A stretch of DNA of 64,000 bases from NCBI GenBank assembly GCA_014904845.1, contig MU119209.1, positions 201,380-265,379 on the forward strand. Direction: 5' to 3'. Positions 1-10,776 of the stretch are shown piece after piece; within the stretch, counting starts at the first letter, position 1, and each line of letters begins with the position of its first letter. The DNA comes from Acephala macrosclerotiorum (lineage: Eukaryota > Ascomycota > Leotiomycetes > Helotiales > Mollisiaceae). A program made the translations under genes and the position numbers. The notes under the pieces were generated by a model. That model searched no databases, was not told the DNA's origin, and saw only the letters and a program-made list of their open reading frames with translations.

Positions 1-2
1 CA

Positions 3-191
3 CAACCTACCACGAATGAACACTTCTTAACGGTAAGAGCGAGGACGCATTTAGCAAATGATGGAATTTCCACCGATGAGGCAGTTTTACCCGCTACCAA
101 GCATCTTATTAAAGAAGATGTCAAGCCATCGCCAAAGCAGGAGAGATATGTGAAGTGGGGTATTGCGAGGAAACTCCTTTGTTCATGGTGA
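3..191 (+). CDS. Possible 3' end of a gene entering from the left
   Basis: An open frame runs from the window edge for 62 codons to a TGA at 189-191. The peptide is rich in Lys and Glu and ends in KLLCSW. I recognise no domain. An open frame of this length at an edge can occur by chance, and no ATG is seen inside it. It could be the last exon of a gene that starts outside the window, or simply noise. Confidence 0.22.
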   Translation, partial: QPTTNEHFLTVRARTHLANDGISTDEAVLPATKHLIKEDVKPSPKQERYVKWGIARKLLCSW

Positions 192-890
192 TATAGGTAT
201 TTGTTGGGCTCAGCTGGGCTATGGGACATCACTTCTATTATCAGTCACTCATTAGAACAAAGGCTAGCGCCTCATCGCAATAAAACTAGGCTATACGATT
301 TAGAACACGGTTCACATTTCTAGTAATTGCCGCGCTCAGAGCAGCTTGCGATATGGCATATAAGCAATACATCTGGACGTTGTTCAAACGGAAGCCATTC
401 TCTCTTAACGTCATAGACAAGCTATTCTCTTTTACATCGGATCCTACTTCATTCTTATCTTAGGGCCTCTTAATATCAAGTTGAGTGATATTGTCAGTTG
501 CGAACTCGTATTCAGGTGATATTGGTGGAGAATGCACTGAGATAGTGATCAATGTGGGAATGAGGCCTCACGCTCGATCGAGCATCGGCTCATATGGGTT
601 GTCTCAGCTGGACTGGATGCACTAGTGAATTTACTTTATTAAGGGAACATTCCCACTTAGCTAGACGGGAAGATTAGACATCACAATACCACTCCTTTTG
701 CCCTCTCAACCGATAGATATATTCAATGATCTTGATGGGCTGGTTGATTGATTAAGGTGATGAGATCTAGCTAGGTGCGGGGACATTAATATTTATTGCA
801 GTGCTTACTCAACACTAAAAACTACCGGAAAGTCTAATAGGAGCCCGCGACCTATAATACAAAGCACCCCCTTTCCTCACGCCACCAGGA
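192..890. other. Intergenic, nothing recognised
   Basis: About 700 bp of AT-rich sequence with no long open frame, repeat or RNA gene that I can support. Confidence 0.5.
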
Positions 891-1339
891 GCCACCATTG
901 TCCCACCAGTTCAAAAGATCTTCAATGGCAATTGCCATTGTGGAGTTGTTAATTATGCTGTGAAGACGAAACTCCTTGAAGATCAGAAGGCTATGAACTG
1001 TAACTGTAGTCTTTGTTCTCGGATATGTCTCTCTTCCTCCCCCTTACCCCTTCCCAAACTCAAGCTAGCGAATATAGAACTGCAGCCTCTGGATCTATCA
1101 CTCAGAGTCAGCAGTTGTTTTCGAAGGCGGGAAAATCTAACAGAATACTGTTCCTATCCAAACACTCACTACATTCTTTCTACCAAGTCTGTAGAGTGTC
1201 AGTGTTAGTCAAGGTGCTGGAGGAGAAAGAGGATGTTGTCATGCCGATCAACGTCCGTACCGTTGATGGGATTGGTTTATCACGCTTGACGCAGAATAAC
1301 TATAATGGTGCGAAGAATGGCCCGCAACACGAGATCTAG
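891..1339 (+). pseudogene. Decayed GFA / CENP-V-like zinc-binding protein
   Basis: Frame 0 encodes GNCHCGVVNY (927-956) followed by CNCSLCSR (about 996-1019). This is the CxCG ... CxCxxC zinc-site pattern of the glutathione-dependent formaldehyde-activating (GFA/CENP-V) fold. The same frame gives ENLTEYC near 1131. The later parts, FYQVCRVSVLV (about 1179-1211) and INVRTVDGIGL (about 1244-1276), are in a different frame. They correspond to the family's usual FCxxCGxSVLV and VNVRxxDGxxL segments, with the first Cys replaced by Tyr. No ATG precedes CHCG in frame. Frame change plus loss of a metal ligand argue for a pseudogene. A normal GFA protein is about 130-150 residues, so only this one domain would have been present. 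Confidence 0.65.
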
Positions 1340-1518
1340 CGGAGGGTCACCAAGTATGGATTCGAGGGAGGAGGCTTGGTGGGATTCCCCACCCAAATGG
1401 GACGCCCTATAGCATAATCCTACACCTCATCAAACATTGACACCTAGAATTGATCATCAAGTTTGTTTGGGTCGTAGTTATTACTAACATTGACCTTCAA
1501 AATATTGTCGATATATTC

Positions 1519-4500
1519 TCACTGCAGTAGTACCTGATCCCACCACAGATCATTCGGCCCCATCCTCTCCATCTCATCCGCCAAAACCTCACCAACACCC
1601 ACCTTCTCTCTCACCCCCTCACCCAACATCTTATTCGACACCTGATCCTGCATTCCCAAAATCAGTACTCGATAAAACCTCTCCCCTTGTCCCCCTTCAA
1701 ACCTCTCACTCGGCAACACACCCCACGCTCTCGCCAAACTTTCCTGCCTGTCCGGCCCCGAAAGAACAACCATATGCGTCGGCAACCCGGTAGGGAAGAG
1801 ACTGACATACGTCCGCAGTTGCTGGGAACAGAGCCATGCAATACCGATATATTCGTCCGGTCCGTTATACAGGTACACGTGATTTGCGTTCTCTTCAACG
1901 CTGTTGTCTGGACTGTAGACGGACATCCACACAATCGATGCCACGGTTCGAAACAAGAGCGCATATTTTGGAATAGTGGTATTCGGAGATAAACCTGTGA
2001 TGTCTTCTCGGGCAACCGTGGCTGGTGGATTGAGATCCTTTGGGGGACGAATCTTCTTGATGAAATCGAGGTATTTGGGAACGCCGTCAAACACTTGAGT
2101 TTCGGAATTGGAATTGAGGGGAATCCCGTGCTTGGATCTAACAGCGCGCAGAATCGAATCTTTTATTCGGCCTGTCCCGCCCAGAAACGAGTCAAGAGCC
2201 TGTGCTTCGGAGTTGACATCTCTGCCCTCACTTGCCGCAGCAGCAAGTCTGAGCTGCATATTTAGAGCCTCCATTCTGTCAATATGCTTCTCAGAACCGC
2301 TTAAAGCAATGATCTCCTTGCGCCATTCAGCTTCAGATTGATTTGCAGATATTCCTTCACCAAAAATCGATCCGGCATTCCATTTTGATTGCGGGATAAG
2401 ATGGAATTCTCCAATTCCGTCTTCACGTTCAACATAAATGTACCAATCAATCCAGGAGTATTTTGCGATCCATTCAGTTTCATCAATGCACCATGAGGTC
2501 AAGGACGAGAGCCATGCCTCGCCTTCCCAGCCAACCCAAGACCAACTTGGAAAGCCAGCTCTCCGATTCAGAAACCAAGGTGACGGATTAACCATCTGTA
2601 GACACAAAGCTGACTTGATGAGGCCATAATGCAATTCTATGCCGCATTGATCAAGTAGCATGTTTATGATACCCGCAAAGGCATTCAGGATGTCGTTTTT
2701 GTCTGTTAACTGCCGCTTGCTATAGTGCTGAATCATTTGCGGGAGAAGTTTCGCAGCTATGGTGGGATTGGATCGTAGGATTTTCACCTTATACATCTCC
2801 GAGAGATTGCAAGTCGGAAGCTTGTATGTATAATCATTAATGCCAAAAACTTGATGCTCGGAGAGAAGGTCTTCGCGGCATGGAGAATCTGAGCAGCATT
2901 TGAAGACCACTTGGCCATTCACAAATATGAGGCGTCGTGGTGCGAAGAAGTATTCTTGATAGCTGTATCGTTGTTAGCACATTCATTGTCCAGTGGAAAT
3001 GAAGGGCTTTACACACGTCCACGCCCTTTTTGCCCACGTAGTGTTTTCGACGACCCGTAGCGAATGTGGTACAATCAATTTCAAATGGGCGCTAATATCT
3101 GCGCATCTTTGCTCAGTAGCACGAGTGTGTGGCCTCACCCCATGAAGTCCAACATTGCATGATCCCCTGTTGCCGCAACAATAGTCACCAGGGAATTCCG
3201 ATAGACCAGATCCATCTGATTGATAGTGTCCATTTTCTCTGGCCCGTCTTGAACAATGCAGAGGCTGTCCACCCAGAGATAGCGCTGCCCAATATCTGCG
3301 GTGAGCTTCATGGCATCCTTGATGACCATCGCAATCTGGTCATTGCTTTGAGTGAGGGCTCCGGGTGCTTTATGGGCTTCGAGATTCTCAAGCTTTGTGC
3401 AGAGCACTGAAGCCGTACCCCAAACATAGCTTAGTGCTAGATATTGACCGCCACTAGAAAATCTCGGAGTTAGTATTGCTTGATGACAAAATTTGGATAT
3501 ACAGGAACTCGTCAGACATCCAAAGGGAGCACCTTGAATGCGCCACAATCAGGGGGATAAAATTATACATACCTAGGAAGACGAGTCAAACATCCATCCA
3601 GAACATCAATAACAAACAATTTTGGTCTCAGCTCATGGAACTTCGCTTCATCCTACAAAGGACTGGATCTCTCCTTTCTCCCATCCGGCATTTCAAGCCT
3701 TGAGCAGCTTTTCCAATGCAGCAGTTCACATTGCTTCAACCATCTCTGAATCATTCTCGGGGAAACGCTGACTGGGTCGACGAGCCTTCCTACAAAGGCA
3801 TCCGGAAACAACTCGGATTCCACGGGGACGAGGTCAACACTTGCCCGCAAGGCAACTCCCCGAGGATCATCCCAAGTCACTTGGAGAAATCGAAAAGACT
3901 CGTATTGTTTCTGTTTGTCCCAATAGCAACTGAGTTTATGCATCGAGACGAGACACTTCAAATGCTCCGGATATATGCGTTCTTCTCGACAGGTTCGTTC
4001 TACGGCGTAATGGATGAGTTGACAAAGCGCGCAAGCCTTTTCATTCTCCAGGTCTTTGAATGTTTTCTCGAATAACTTTTCTGCAACTTCGCGGGGTGGC
4101 TGGGTCTTTTGCTGTCTGAGAGGTGGCAAGAAGTCCAGAGCAGTTAAGTTCAGGCTTGCACAACCGGAACATAGTTTCGCTGATGTCTTTAAGACGGGTG
4201 GGAATTTTGTACTGTCTTTGAAGAACGCTTCTGCGATCTTTGCGAGGCGAAATTGTGCTAGTCCCTCAGGGTTGTTCATGCCGGTTTCGTCAAGTTGATT
4301 AGGGACTTTACGCAGTGGCGGAAATCCATCATCTGCCCATCCCTCGGGGTCACTCGATTCTTTAGCCTCTTTCAACTTCGTAATTTTGGCGAGTGCTGCC
4401 GTGATCCATTGGGGAAGCTCAATCGGCCCCGCAGAGTCTTTAGTGTTGTTGGGTTCTAGTGCTGTATCGTGGCTATAGATAGCTGGTGACTTTGGATCAG

Positions 4501-5725
4501 GTACTGATGTATCTGCTTGGTTCGATGATCTCGACGAAATTTTGAGTTCTCCAAGATCAAGGGGGACACCAGAGAGTGGTCTTTCAGTTGAATCTGCGGT
4601 GGATCCATCCCTAGATTTCGGCACGATATTCATCCGCGCCTTCGAAGACGTAGCGGCCAACAGCATTTTTGTTAATAGGTCGTGGCCCTCACTGACTGCG
4701 TAATGAAGAGCATAATATCCATTCTTGTCCTGAAGGAGTGGGTCCGCACCACTTTCAAGAAGAAGTTGCACAATATCCCCCTTTCCATAAATTGCTGCCT
4801 CATGCAATGCAGTTCTTCCATTACGGTCATTGCACGCATCGATATTGTCGCTGTTCTCCAAAAGCATTTCGACGACAGCTTTGGAATCTCCTGTCGCTGC
4901 AACGAGCAACGGAGTCAACCCGTTCTTATCTCTGGCCGTGACATCTGCCCATTCATTCAAGAGGATTTTCACCATTGTTTGATGCCCCCGACTAGCCGCA
5001 CGATGGAGTGGTGTTGCATCATGGCCGTCTCTTGCGTTAATATCTGCTCCTTGGCGAAGAATAAGTAGATTGACATTCTCATTCCCACTGTCCGCACTTC
5101 GATGAAGAGGTGTGTAACCTTGCCTATCCTTTGCTTCCATGTCGGCACCATGTCTTATCAAGAAAGATGCCACATTCTCTGTGCCCTTGTCTGCGGCGCA
5201 GTGCAACGGCGTCGAGAACTGTTCAGTTGTTGCTTCAATGTCGGCGCCATTTTTCAGTAGGAGTTGTGCCACTTCTGCATTCTTCCCATGGCCAGCAGCA
5301 CGGTGTAGCGCCGTCCACCCAAATTGATCTTTTTCGTCAACGTTGATTTCGAACTGGAGCAAGACTTGAGTTACGTCCTTCAGATCGAGCAAAGCGGCGA
5401 GGTGGAGGGCCGGCATTCCATTCGCGACATCTAGGGCTGCGTTTAGGTCTCTTTCTAAGAGGATCTTGACCATTGACGTGTCATTCTTGCCAATGGCGAG
5501 AAAGATGGCTGAATATTCATCGTCCACCTTTAAAGTGATGTCGTCCATGCTCTGGACGAGCAGTTTCGCCAAGGCCACATCCCCACGCTTGACTGCTACG
5601 TGCAGTGCCGTCCATCCTTGGTCATCTTTCGCGGACGGATCAGCTCCTATCTCTAAAAGACGCTTGACCTCATTTTCGTCGCCCGTCCGAGCTGCCTCGT
5701 GCAATGTGATCCGCTTACTCTCCAT
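1519..5725 (-). CDS. Ankyrin-repeat HET-domain protein with an in-frame TAG
   Basis: I place four exons: 5725-3573, 3453-3139, 3091-3017 and 2962-1519. Introns of 119, 47 and 54 nt have GT donors and AG acceptors; joined phases keep one frame of 1,328 codons. Residues 1-370 are about 11 ankyrin repeats (GxTALHxAA, LLLxxGAD). A Ser-rich linker follows, then a Cys-containing region before the HET domain. HET motifs are LALSYVWG, RYLWVDSLCIVQD, VTIVAATG and, across the last intron, RAWTYQEYFFAPRRLIF. HET domains trigger incompatibility-type cell death; ankyrin repeats usually sense a partner (family knowledge). A TAG at 3653-3655 lies in frame between SSPL and DEAKFHEL, just ahead of the HET domain. 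I found no acceptable intron around it, so the full protein needs readthrough, editing or a repaired allele; otherwise only a 690-residue ankyrin protein is made. Confidence 0.85.
3653..3655 (-). other. In-frame TAG inside the ankyrin-HET gene
   Basis: The minus-strand codon order is TTG-TAG-GAT, with coding-like sequence in the same frame on both sides. One C-to-T change from CAG would create it. Confidence 0.85.
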
Positions 5726-6075
5726 AACTGGGCTGATTCATAAACCCACTCTGAATGAGATGTACGAATATTCGTAGGCTATTGAAAAATTCAATTCAAT
5801 ATCGACTTGGCGGTGTTGTTAGTATTTCGTGAACTTTTTGGAACGACGTTGAAGAAAGAAAGGGGTTACTTTCGTACAGGGCGTAATAATCGTACATTTT
5901 CTATTTGTGCACCTCTCGAATACTTCGTATCCTATGAGAACAAGGGATTTTAGCCAATGAAACCATGAGAACCTCCTGGCTATTACCAGATTTAGTTTAG
6001 ATAGATTCGAGAAGCTCAGACAGAAGTAGATCATCAAGAAAAGGCTGAAACCCCTGAGCGGCTGATGAAGCCGCC
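5726..6075. promoter_or_regulatory. Upstream region of the ankyrin-HET gene
   Basis: This 350 bp lies between the start of the HET gene (5725, minus) and the MITE-like element. It should contain the HET promoter, but I see no recognisable site. Short open frames here look random. Confidence 0.35.
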
Positions 6076-6310
6076 CTCTCAGGGGGAAAAAGTAGCCGAT
6101 ATTGGCACACCTAACAACAAAAGAACTACACCTACTCATAACACTTTGACTTATTATAAGTAACAAAAATTGTAGAACGGTGTGTACGAGATCTCGCACT
6201 AGCCATAGCATTGCGGGAGAGAAAACCGCCAATTCTTTGCCGAGAAATCATTGATTTTTTGGTAATGTAAGGGGGTGCTAATATCGGTAACTTGTTTCCC
6301 TGACTGAGAG
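6076..6310. mobile_element. MITE-like element with imperfect terminal inverted repeats
   Basis: The left end (6076-6114) and the reverse complement of the right end (6272-6310) align over about 38 bp. Both start CTCTCA and share a core CCGATATT(A/G)GCAC, with a few mismatches and a 3-bp gap. The 235-bp unit has no convincing transposase frame, so it would be a non-autonomous DNA element, perhaps related to Tc1/mariner-type elements. No clear target-site duplication was found, and some similarity may extend beyond these ends (GC-rich stretches near 6050-6075 and 6311-6350). It sits between two HET loci. Confidence 0.5.
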
Positions 6311-6511
6311 CCACAGCGCTTCTACGGAAGCCGTCGAAGCCTCAGCGGTAAAAATCACGAACCAAAGAATCAAAAATTGACGGAACATTACTTTTTCGAC
6401 CTGAAATCAACCCTTCTAGCAACGAATCAACTTAAATAATAAGAGATCCGGCTCTTATCATGGGGATCCAGGATTGGCTTCGAAAGAATCCTTGTTAACT
6501 TTTTCCCAATT

Positions 6512-6956
6512 CTAGCGGACGTCAAGATCAACGAGCCCATATTCCTCGAAGACTAGTTGAAGCTGCTGCAGAAGAGCGAAGGCTATGGACTCGCCGGAGG
6601 TGTCGTCAAATTCGGTTTCCTCTCCCAACCACATGATCACTAGTCGAGTATTCTGATAGCTATCAGCCATGATGTTCACTTGCTGAATTTAGTCATCTGA
6701 GTCTTGTTGATTGATACAGATCGCGTCGACCCAAACAGTTCGTTTCTGGCCATCTTCGCTTCGAATGTTTCAATGCGCCGTAAAGGTCCGATGTTACCGG
6801 ATGAGACTTCTCGCAGATGGCGACTACATAGGTGGGATCTCAACTACCCCATGTGTAAGAAAGGGCATCGTACTCGTGAACCGCCGAGGCCTACGTCACA
6901 ACTTCGAGGTCACAGACAATCCGGCCACTCCCGGGCCAAATGTAAAGAAGTCTAAT
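6512..6956 (-). pseudogene. Ruined HET-domain gene
   Basis: Reading the minus strand, recognisable HET-family pieces appear in order. They are RIVCDLEVV, EYDALSYTWGS, then after a frame change TVWVDAICINQQDSDD, IQQVNIMADSYQNTR, and LVIMWLGEETEFDD. The frame is broken by TAG after DLEVVT, TGA after TWGS and TAA after QDSDD (6689-6691), plus at least one indel before TVWVDA. It ends in a stop at 6512-6514 with no C-terminal region. It is a different HET subtype from the ankyrin-HET gene next door (WVDAICINQ against WVDSLCIVQ), so it is a separate gene and not a recent copy. Clear pseudogene. Confidence 0.8.
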
Positions 6957-7598
6957 TTAACCTCAGCCAATATTGTCAAACATAATGGGCACTGCAGGAA
7001 TCACTCGCCTTGTCTTCCTTGGGTTCGTCTTTATACGGTTCCGAAAATGGGGTCTGAAATGGTTATGCATCAAATTTGGCTGAGGAGACTAAGAATTGTT
7101 AGCCTCATGTGGTCTACACCGCCTCGCTGTGCTGCTCTTTTGATTAGGATGGAAGGGGTCGGGCACTCGATGAGTTCTGTATACTTGCGGCTTCGACGCA
7201 ATGTTATACAAACTTACCTATCTAGAAAATAGATGATGAGAAGCTCGCATTTCCAAGAGAAATTTGGTGAAAGTATGAAGCTTGAAGGTTGATTCGTCAG
7301 CGAAGAAAGCCCATGCTAGTACCAGAAACCATCCATTCATCTTTGCTCCTGAGACATGTGCTTGACTTTTCCTCCGATACCACAACACCCGACAACATCA
7401 ATCGCCCGCCATTTTTCTTCGACTCTGATGAGTGTCCCATCCACTCATCCTAGCTACCTGAAATTATGCCATGACGAAGTCCAGCAAGACACAGTAGAGC
7501 AATAATCACCATGCAAGTGATCCAAGAATCATACCAACCATAGCGCCTGTGCTCAGGCGTCCACTTGCATTCTCTGATCCATCTGGTAGTGGGCAGTT
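6957..7598. other. Intergenic, nothing firm
   Basis: About 640 bp. Open frames in it are short and lack family motifs. The plus-strand frames at 6704-7232 overlap the HET ruin and are shadows. Confidence 0.4.
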
Positions 7599-7724
7599 TC
7601 AGGGAAACAGACCAGGCAACATGTTGTGTTGGGTGCTGACGGAAAGAGTGACCATGAAGGCCACGAGCAGGACTATGAGGAGGGTCGTGAAGATCGCCTT
7701 CTGGACGGAGCTGTGCGTCTTCAT
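7599..7724 (-). CDS. Possible small membrane peptide
   Basis: An ATG at 7724 opens a 41-codon frame. It has a short polar start (MKTHSSVQK) and a hydrophobic run, FTTLLIVLLVAFMVTLSV, that resembles a signal or membrane segment. A second hydrophobic run in another frame further downstream (CMVIIALLCLAGL, near 7470-7510) hints that a frameshift or intron may separate two halves of one small membrane protein. No family recognised; may be spurious. Confidence 0.18.
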   Translation of the reverse strand: MKTHSSVQKAIFTTLLIVLLVAFMVTLSVSTQHNMLPGLFP

Positions 7725-8147
7725 GGCTATTTTGTGATATTGAAGTCCTCCAAATAGATTTGAAGTTTGACATTCGGTATCTTAAGATGTGGTCTCGCTC
7801 TTTGTGTTCTAATTCTGGAAGTTTGGAGTACAGTACATGCCTTTTTATACGTTCGGAATACTAGTCAACGCCATTGCTCATGAATGAGGACGAATCATGA
7901 GGGGTTTCCATTCGTTAATGATATTTGTTGCTTGTGAATGAAGATGCTTCATAGATGCACTAGCACACATGAACATGAAAATGACTATCAGTGAAACACC
8001 TTGCCGGTGCAAGGACTTGTTGGATGGTTATTTCTACCCATATTTTGATTCCTCGAATCTCGAAGCAGATGACACGTCCTATCATCTAAACGCATTATAA
8101 AGTCTGAACTAAAAACATCTCTCAAGGGAAAAGCGAGGACCGGTAAA

Positions 8148-8372
8148 ATGTCCCCAGGTTTCACAGACAAGCCAAATACAGTCCTTACTATTTCCATTGT
8201 CGGGGTCATCCTAGCGATTTCTGTGCTTGCTTCTATTTTGGACTTTCCCCTGCCGGTACTCGCGGTTGTGATATGTGGAGATGCATTGTACAGTAGAAAG
8301 AAGTCAAGAGGTGTGATAAATCAAAATGAAACTAGATTCAAGAAGCACGTACAGGAGGTAAGTGGTGGTTGA
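8148..8372 (+). CDS. Possible small one-TM protein
   Basis: A 74-codon frame with a true ATG. Residues about 13-45 are strongly hydrophobic (TISIVGVILAISVLASIL) and a basic, Lys/Arg-rich tail follows (SRKKSRG). This is the layout of a single-pass membrane protein, but no family is recognised, codon evidence is thin, and the frame may extend through an intron. A chance ORF is quite possible. Confidence 0.22.
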   Translation: MSPGFTDKPNTVLTISIVGVILAISVLASILDFPLPVLAVVICGDALYSRKKSRGVINQNETRFKKHVQEVSGG

Positions 8373-8790
8373 GCATTGTGATATGGTTTGCTGTGGCTTT
8401 GACTTGTAAAGCCAAGCATGCAATTGACAAAACGCCTTAGGCCATGATCAGATCAGAGGGACGCTAAACACAGATTAGCACTTCGTCAAGAATAGAACCT
8501 CAGGAGCCAACATGCGAACGGATTCGCGCCTTTCGTCCCCATCCCACCTACCATAACCAAGCCCAGCTCGCCGACATCCATCTTTGATTGTACCTGTCGT
8601 CGAAGAGCTCAACTGCATAGATGTGGAGTGGATATTGAGATGCTTTCTGAAGCTGATCATGGCGATGAGCATTGATTCCCGATTCAGCGAAGCAGCAATC
8701 GCGAGCCGTAGGTTGTTGTCGCTTCACCCGTTGATCCCCTTGGGCCTTTCTCCAGATGTGATGAGTGTATAGCACAACTGTGAATCGTAG
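8373..8790. other. Intergenic, nothing recognised
   Basis: About 420 bp between a doubtful small ORF and the 3' end of a fragmented minus-strand gene. No supported feature. Confidence 0.4.
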
Positions 8791-10149
8791 TCACGCAGAG
8801 AACTTCAGTGAAGCCCAGCCATCAGGTGCTTTCTTATGAGGCCTCTTTGACCCTTTTGCGTGGCGATTGGAGAGGGGTAGTTCAGTTTCTGCCGCCTTAC
8901 GCTTGTTAGGTGTAGGCTCCGCAATCCCAGTAACGTCAACTTCCGATGCTTCCGGAGTAGATCGCAGCCAGACTATTGTCTCATATTTTCTTGACGGACC
9001 CTGATATTCCATTACCTTCGCCTTATTGACAAAATCTATACCATCACCTAGCCACCACTTCTTCTCCCTTTCACTCTTGAGAACGTCCCAGGCTGCCAGC
9101 CAATTTGCCATAGCTACGATAGACTTAGATAGCAGTTTGCCATTGCTATCTTTGAGCAAATAGTAGGATCGCTGCATCGCAAGCTCCAATAATTCAGCAG
9201 CTGGCCATTTCTTATACACATCCTCTGCCTTATTGATTAAGCCGTTGTAGATCGGGGTCTGGGGTGCGTAGAACAGCTTCGGGGTGAGATATTGCTCCAG
9301 TAGGACGTAGAGTGGGACGTACGATAGCTATTGTAGCTTCGACTGCGGGCGTGACGGTAGGTGCAACGTAAGGTGTGATGCCTTCTCTTTGGCAGAGCCA
9401 CTTGATGTGAATTCGGCCTGCCTTTCTCCCTTCCTTACCCCCTTCTAAAATTCTTGCTCTTGGCAAGCTGGTATAATTCGTCAAAGTCATAGACCACCAC
9501 ATCTTTTCTCGTGGCGTCATTGAAGTATTTGTCGTTCCTGTTTGGGCATCCTGGTTCTCCTGGTCTACCCCGCACACTGAACACCCTGCTCCGCTACGCT
9601 CTGGCCTATATCATGCTCGATATCGCTTGAAGTCTCGATAACGCCGTGGCTAAGTCTGTTATTTGGAGCAGAAGAATGAGGAATCCTACTTCTAGGCAAA
9701 GGTTCCTTTCTGCCATGGTGATTGCTTGAGCTGTCGTCTCCCACATCGCCTGCAGCTTGATCACTCAGGTCCAGATCTGGCATTTCTTGCCTACTATCGA
9801 TGGTAGATATTACTGGTATCTCCTCACTGCCTTCTTCGTGGAGCTGCTTCTCCAGCGTCGCTTGTTGTCTCCTCCGATTCAGTTCTGCTAACCTATTGTC
9901 AATTCTTGTTTTTAGGTCGGGGGCAGCACCGGATTCCTGTTCATCTTTCTTATCGGCCTTTATGACAGCTTGTGATTTTTGGATGCCTTCCGTTTCCTTT
10001 CTTCTATCCACACTACGAAGGGTATTTCTCATCGATGGGTCATGGCCATTTGGCTGGCTGTTATGCGATGCGTTGCTCGATTGACCCCTTTCCTTTACGG
10101 CAGATTTGCTTCGACTGACTTTAGTCTCTCGCTCCGTACTTCGCGGCAT
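8791..10149 (-). pseudogene. Fragmented unknown gene, broken or multi-exon
   Basis: Three minus-strand blocks look like coding sequence but lie in different frames. Block 1 runs from an ATG at 10149 for 194 residues: polar, low complexity, with a helical Arg/Gln-rich stretch (LAELNRRRQQATLEKQL). Block 2 (about 9590-9435) contains DVVVYDFDELYQLAKSK. Block 3 (about 9327-8791) contains LYVLLEQYLTPKLFYAPQTP and KKWWLGDGIDFVNKAK and ends in a basic tail. The obvious splice pair between blocks 2 and 3 (GTAAGG at 9438, TAG at 9328) gives the wrong phase, which favours frameshifts over introns. No known family recognised. It is either a pseudogene or a gene whose exon borders I failed to resolve. Confidence 0.4.
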
Positions 10150-10776
10150 AGCCCATTGTTGGTGTCCCTTGAGGGAAAAGGTGATTCAAAAGGGTATTGT
10201 GTTGTGACATGGTCGAGACTGACGAATAGGCAGATCATAGCTTGGCATGCAGGATGTCGATTGATCTAACCGCATTTGTAGGCGGTGTAAAAGCGCCTGA
10301 GAACCTCCCTCGGCCTCAAGTATGCCAAGACGAGAAAAAGGTGTTATATATAGTGCGGGACTACTAAGCCTACGATGAGGTGAAGTTGTCTTCACGAGAG
10401 AGTCTGCCAAATAGCCAATCGAGGGGTATGATTGGCTACTCGCGAGACCTCTACTGTAATTTCGAGATTGCAATGGACCCCCAAAGCAAATCGACCCTCA
10501 GAATACAAGGTTTGGGAGCTAAGAAAACAGATATTGCAAGGGTTTTCAGTTTTCACTACGAACTGGGACTTTCGCTGTACGGGGATCAAGCACGCCTAAG
10601 ATTCTGCCTTATAGTACATGAGCCGAGCTAACGAGGCTACATGCATGAGGCTGTGCCATCGCCCGCCTTGTTCTTTCCTATCTTTCTTCTGTAGTGCTTT
10701 CATTTCATCCCTCAATAATTGATTGGCAATTATTCGGCTTGTTTTAACAAGATTGCGCTTCTCCCTCGCGCCTGAG
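10150..10776. promoter_or_regulatory. Divergent upstream region
   Basis: This 627 bp separates the fragmented minus-strand gene (start 10149) from the NACHT receptor (start 10777). It should hold the receptor promoter. Only short chance frames are present. Confidence 0.35.

Noticed and set aside
3573..3730. An intron (GTGAAC...TTTGTAG) removing the TAG in the ankyrin-HET gene
   Set aside because: It creates TGA at the junction and deletes the conserved WLKQC...C segment ahead of the HET domain; shorter alternatives are under 40 nt and out of phase.
3716..5777. Several plus-strand frames of 60-128 codons opposite the ankyrin region
   Set aside because: They are antisense shadows of the ankyrin repeats, whose regular codon pattern leaves the other strand open.
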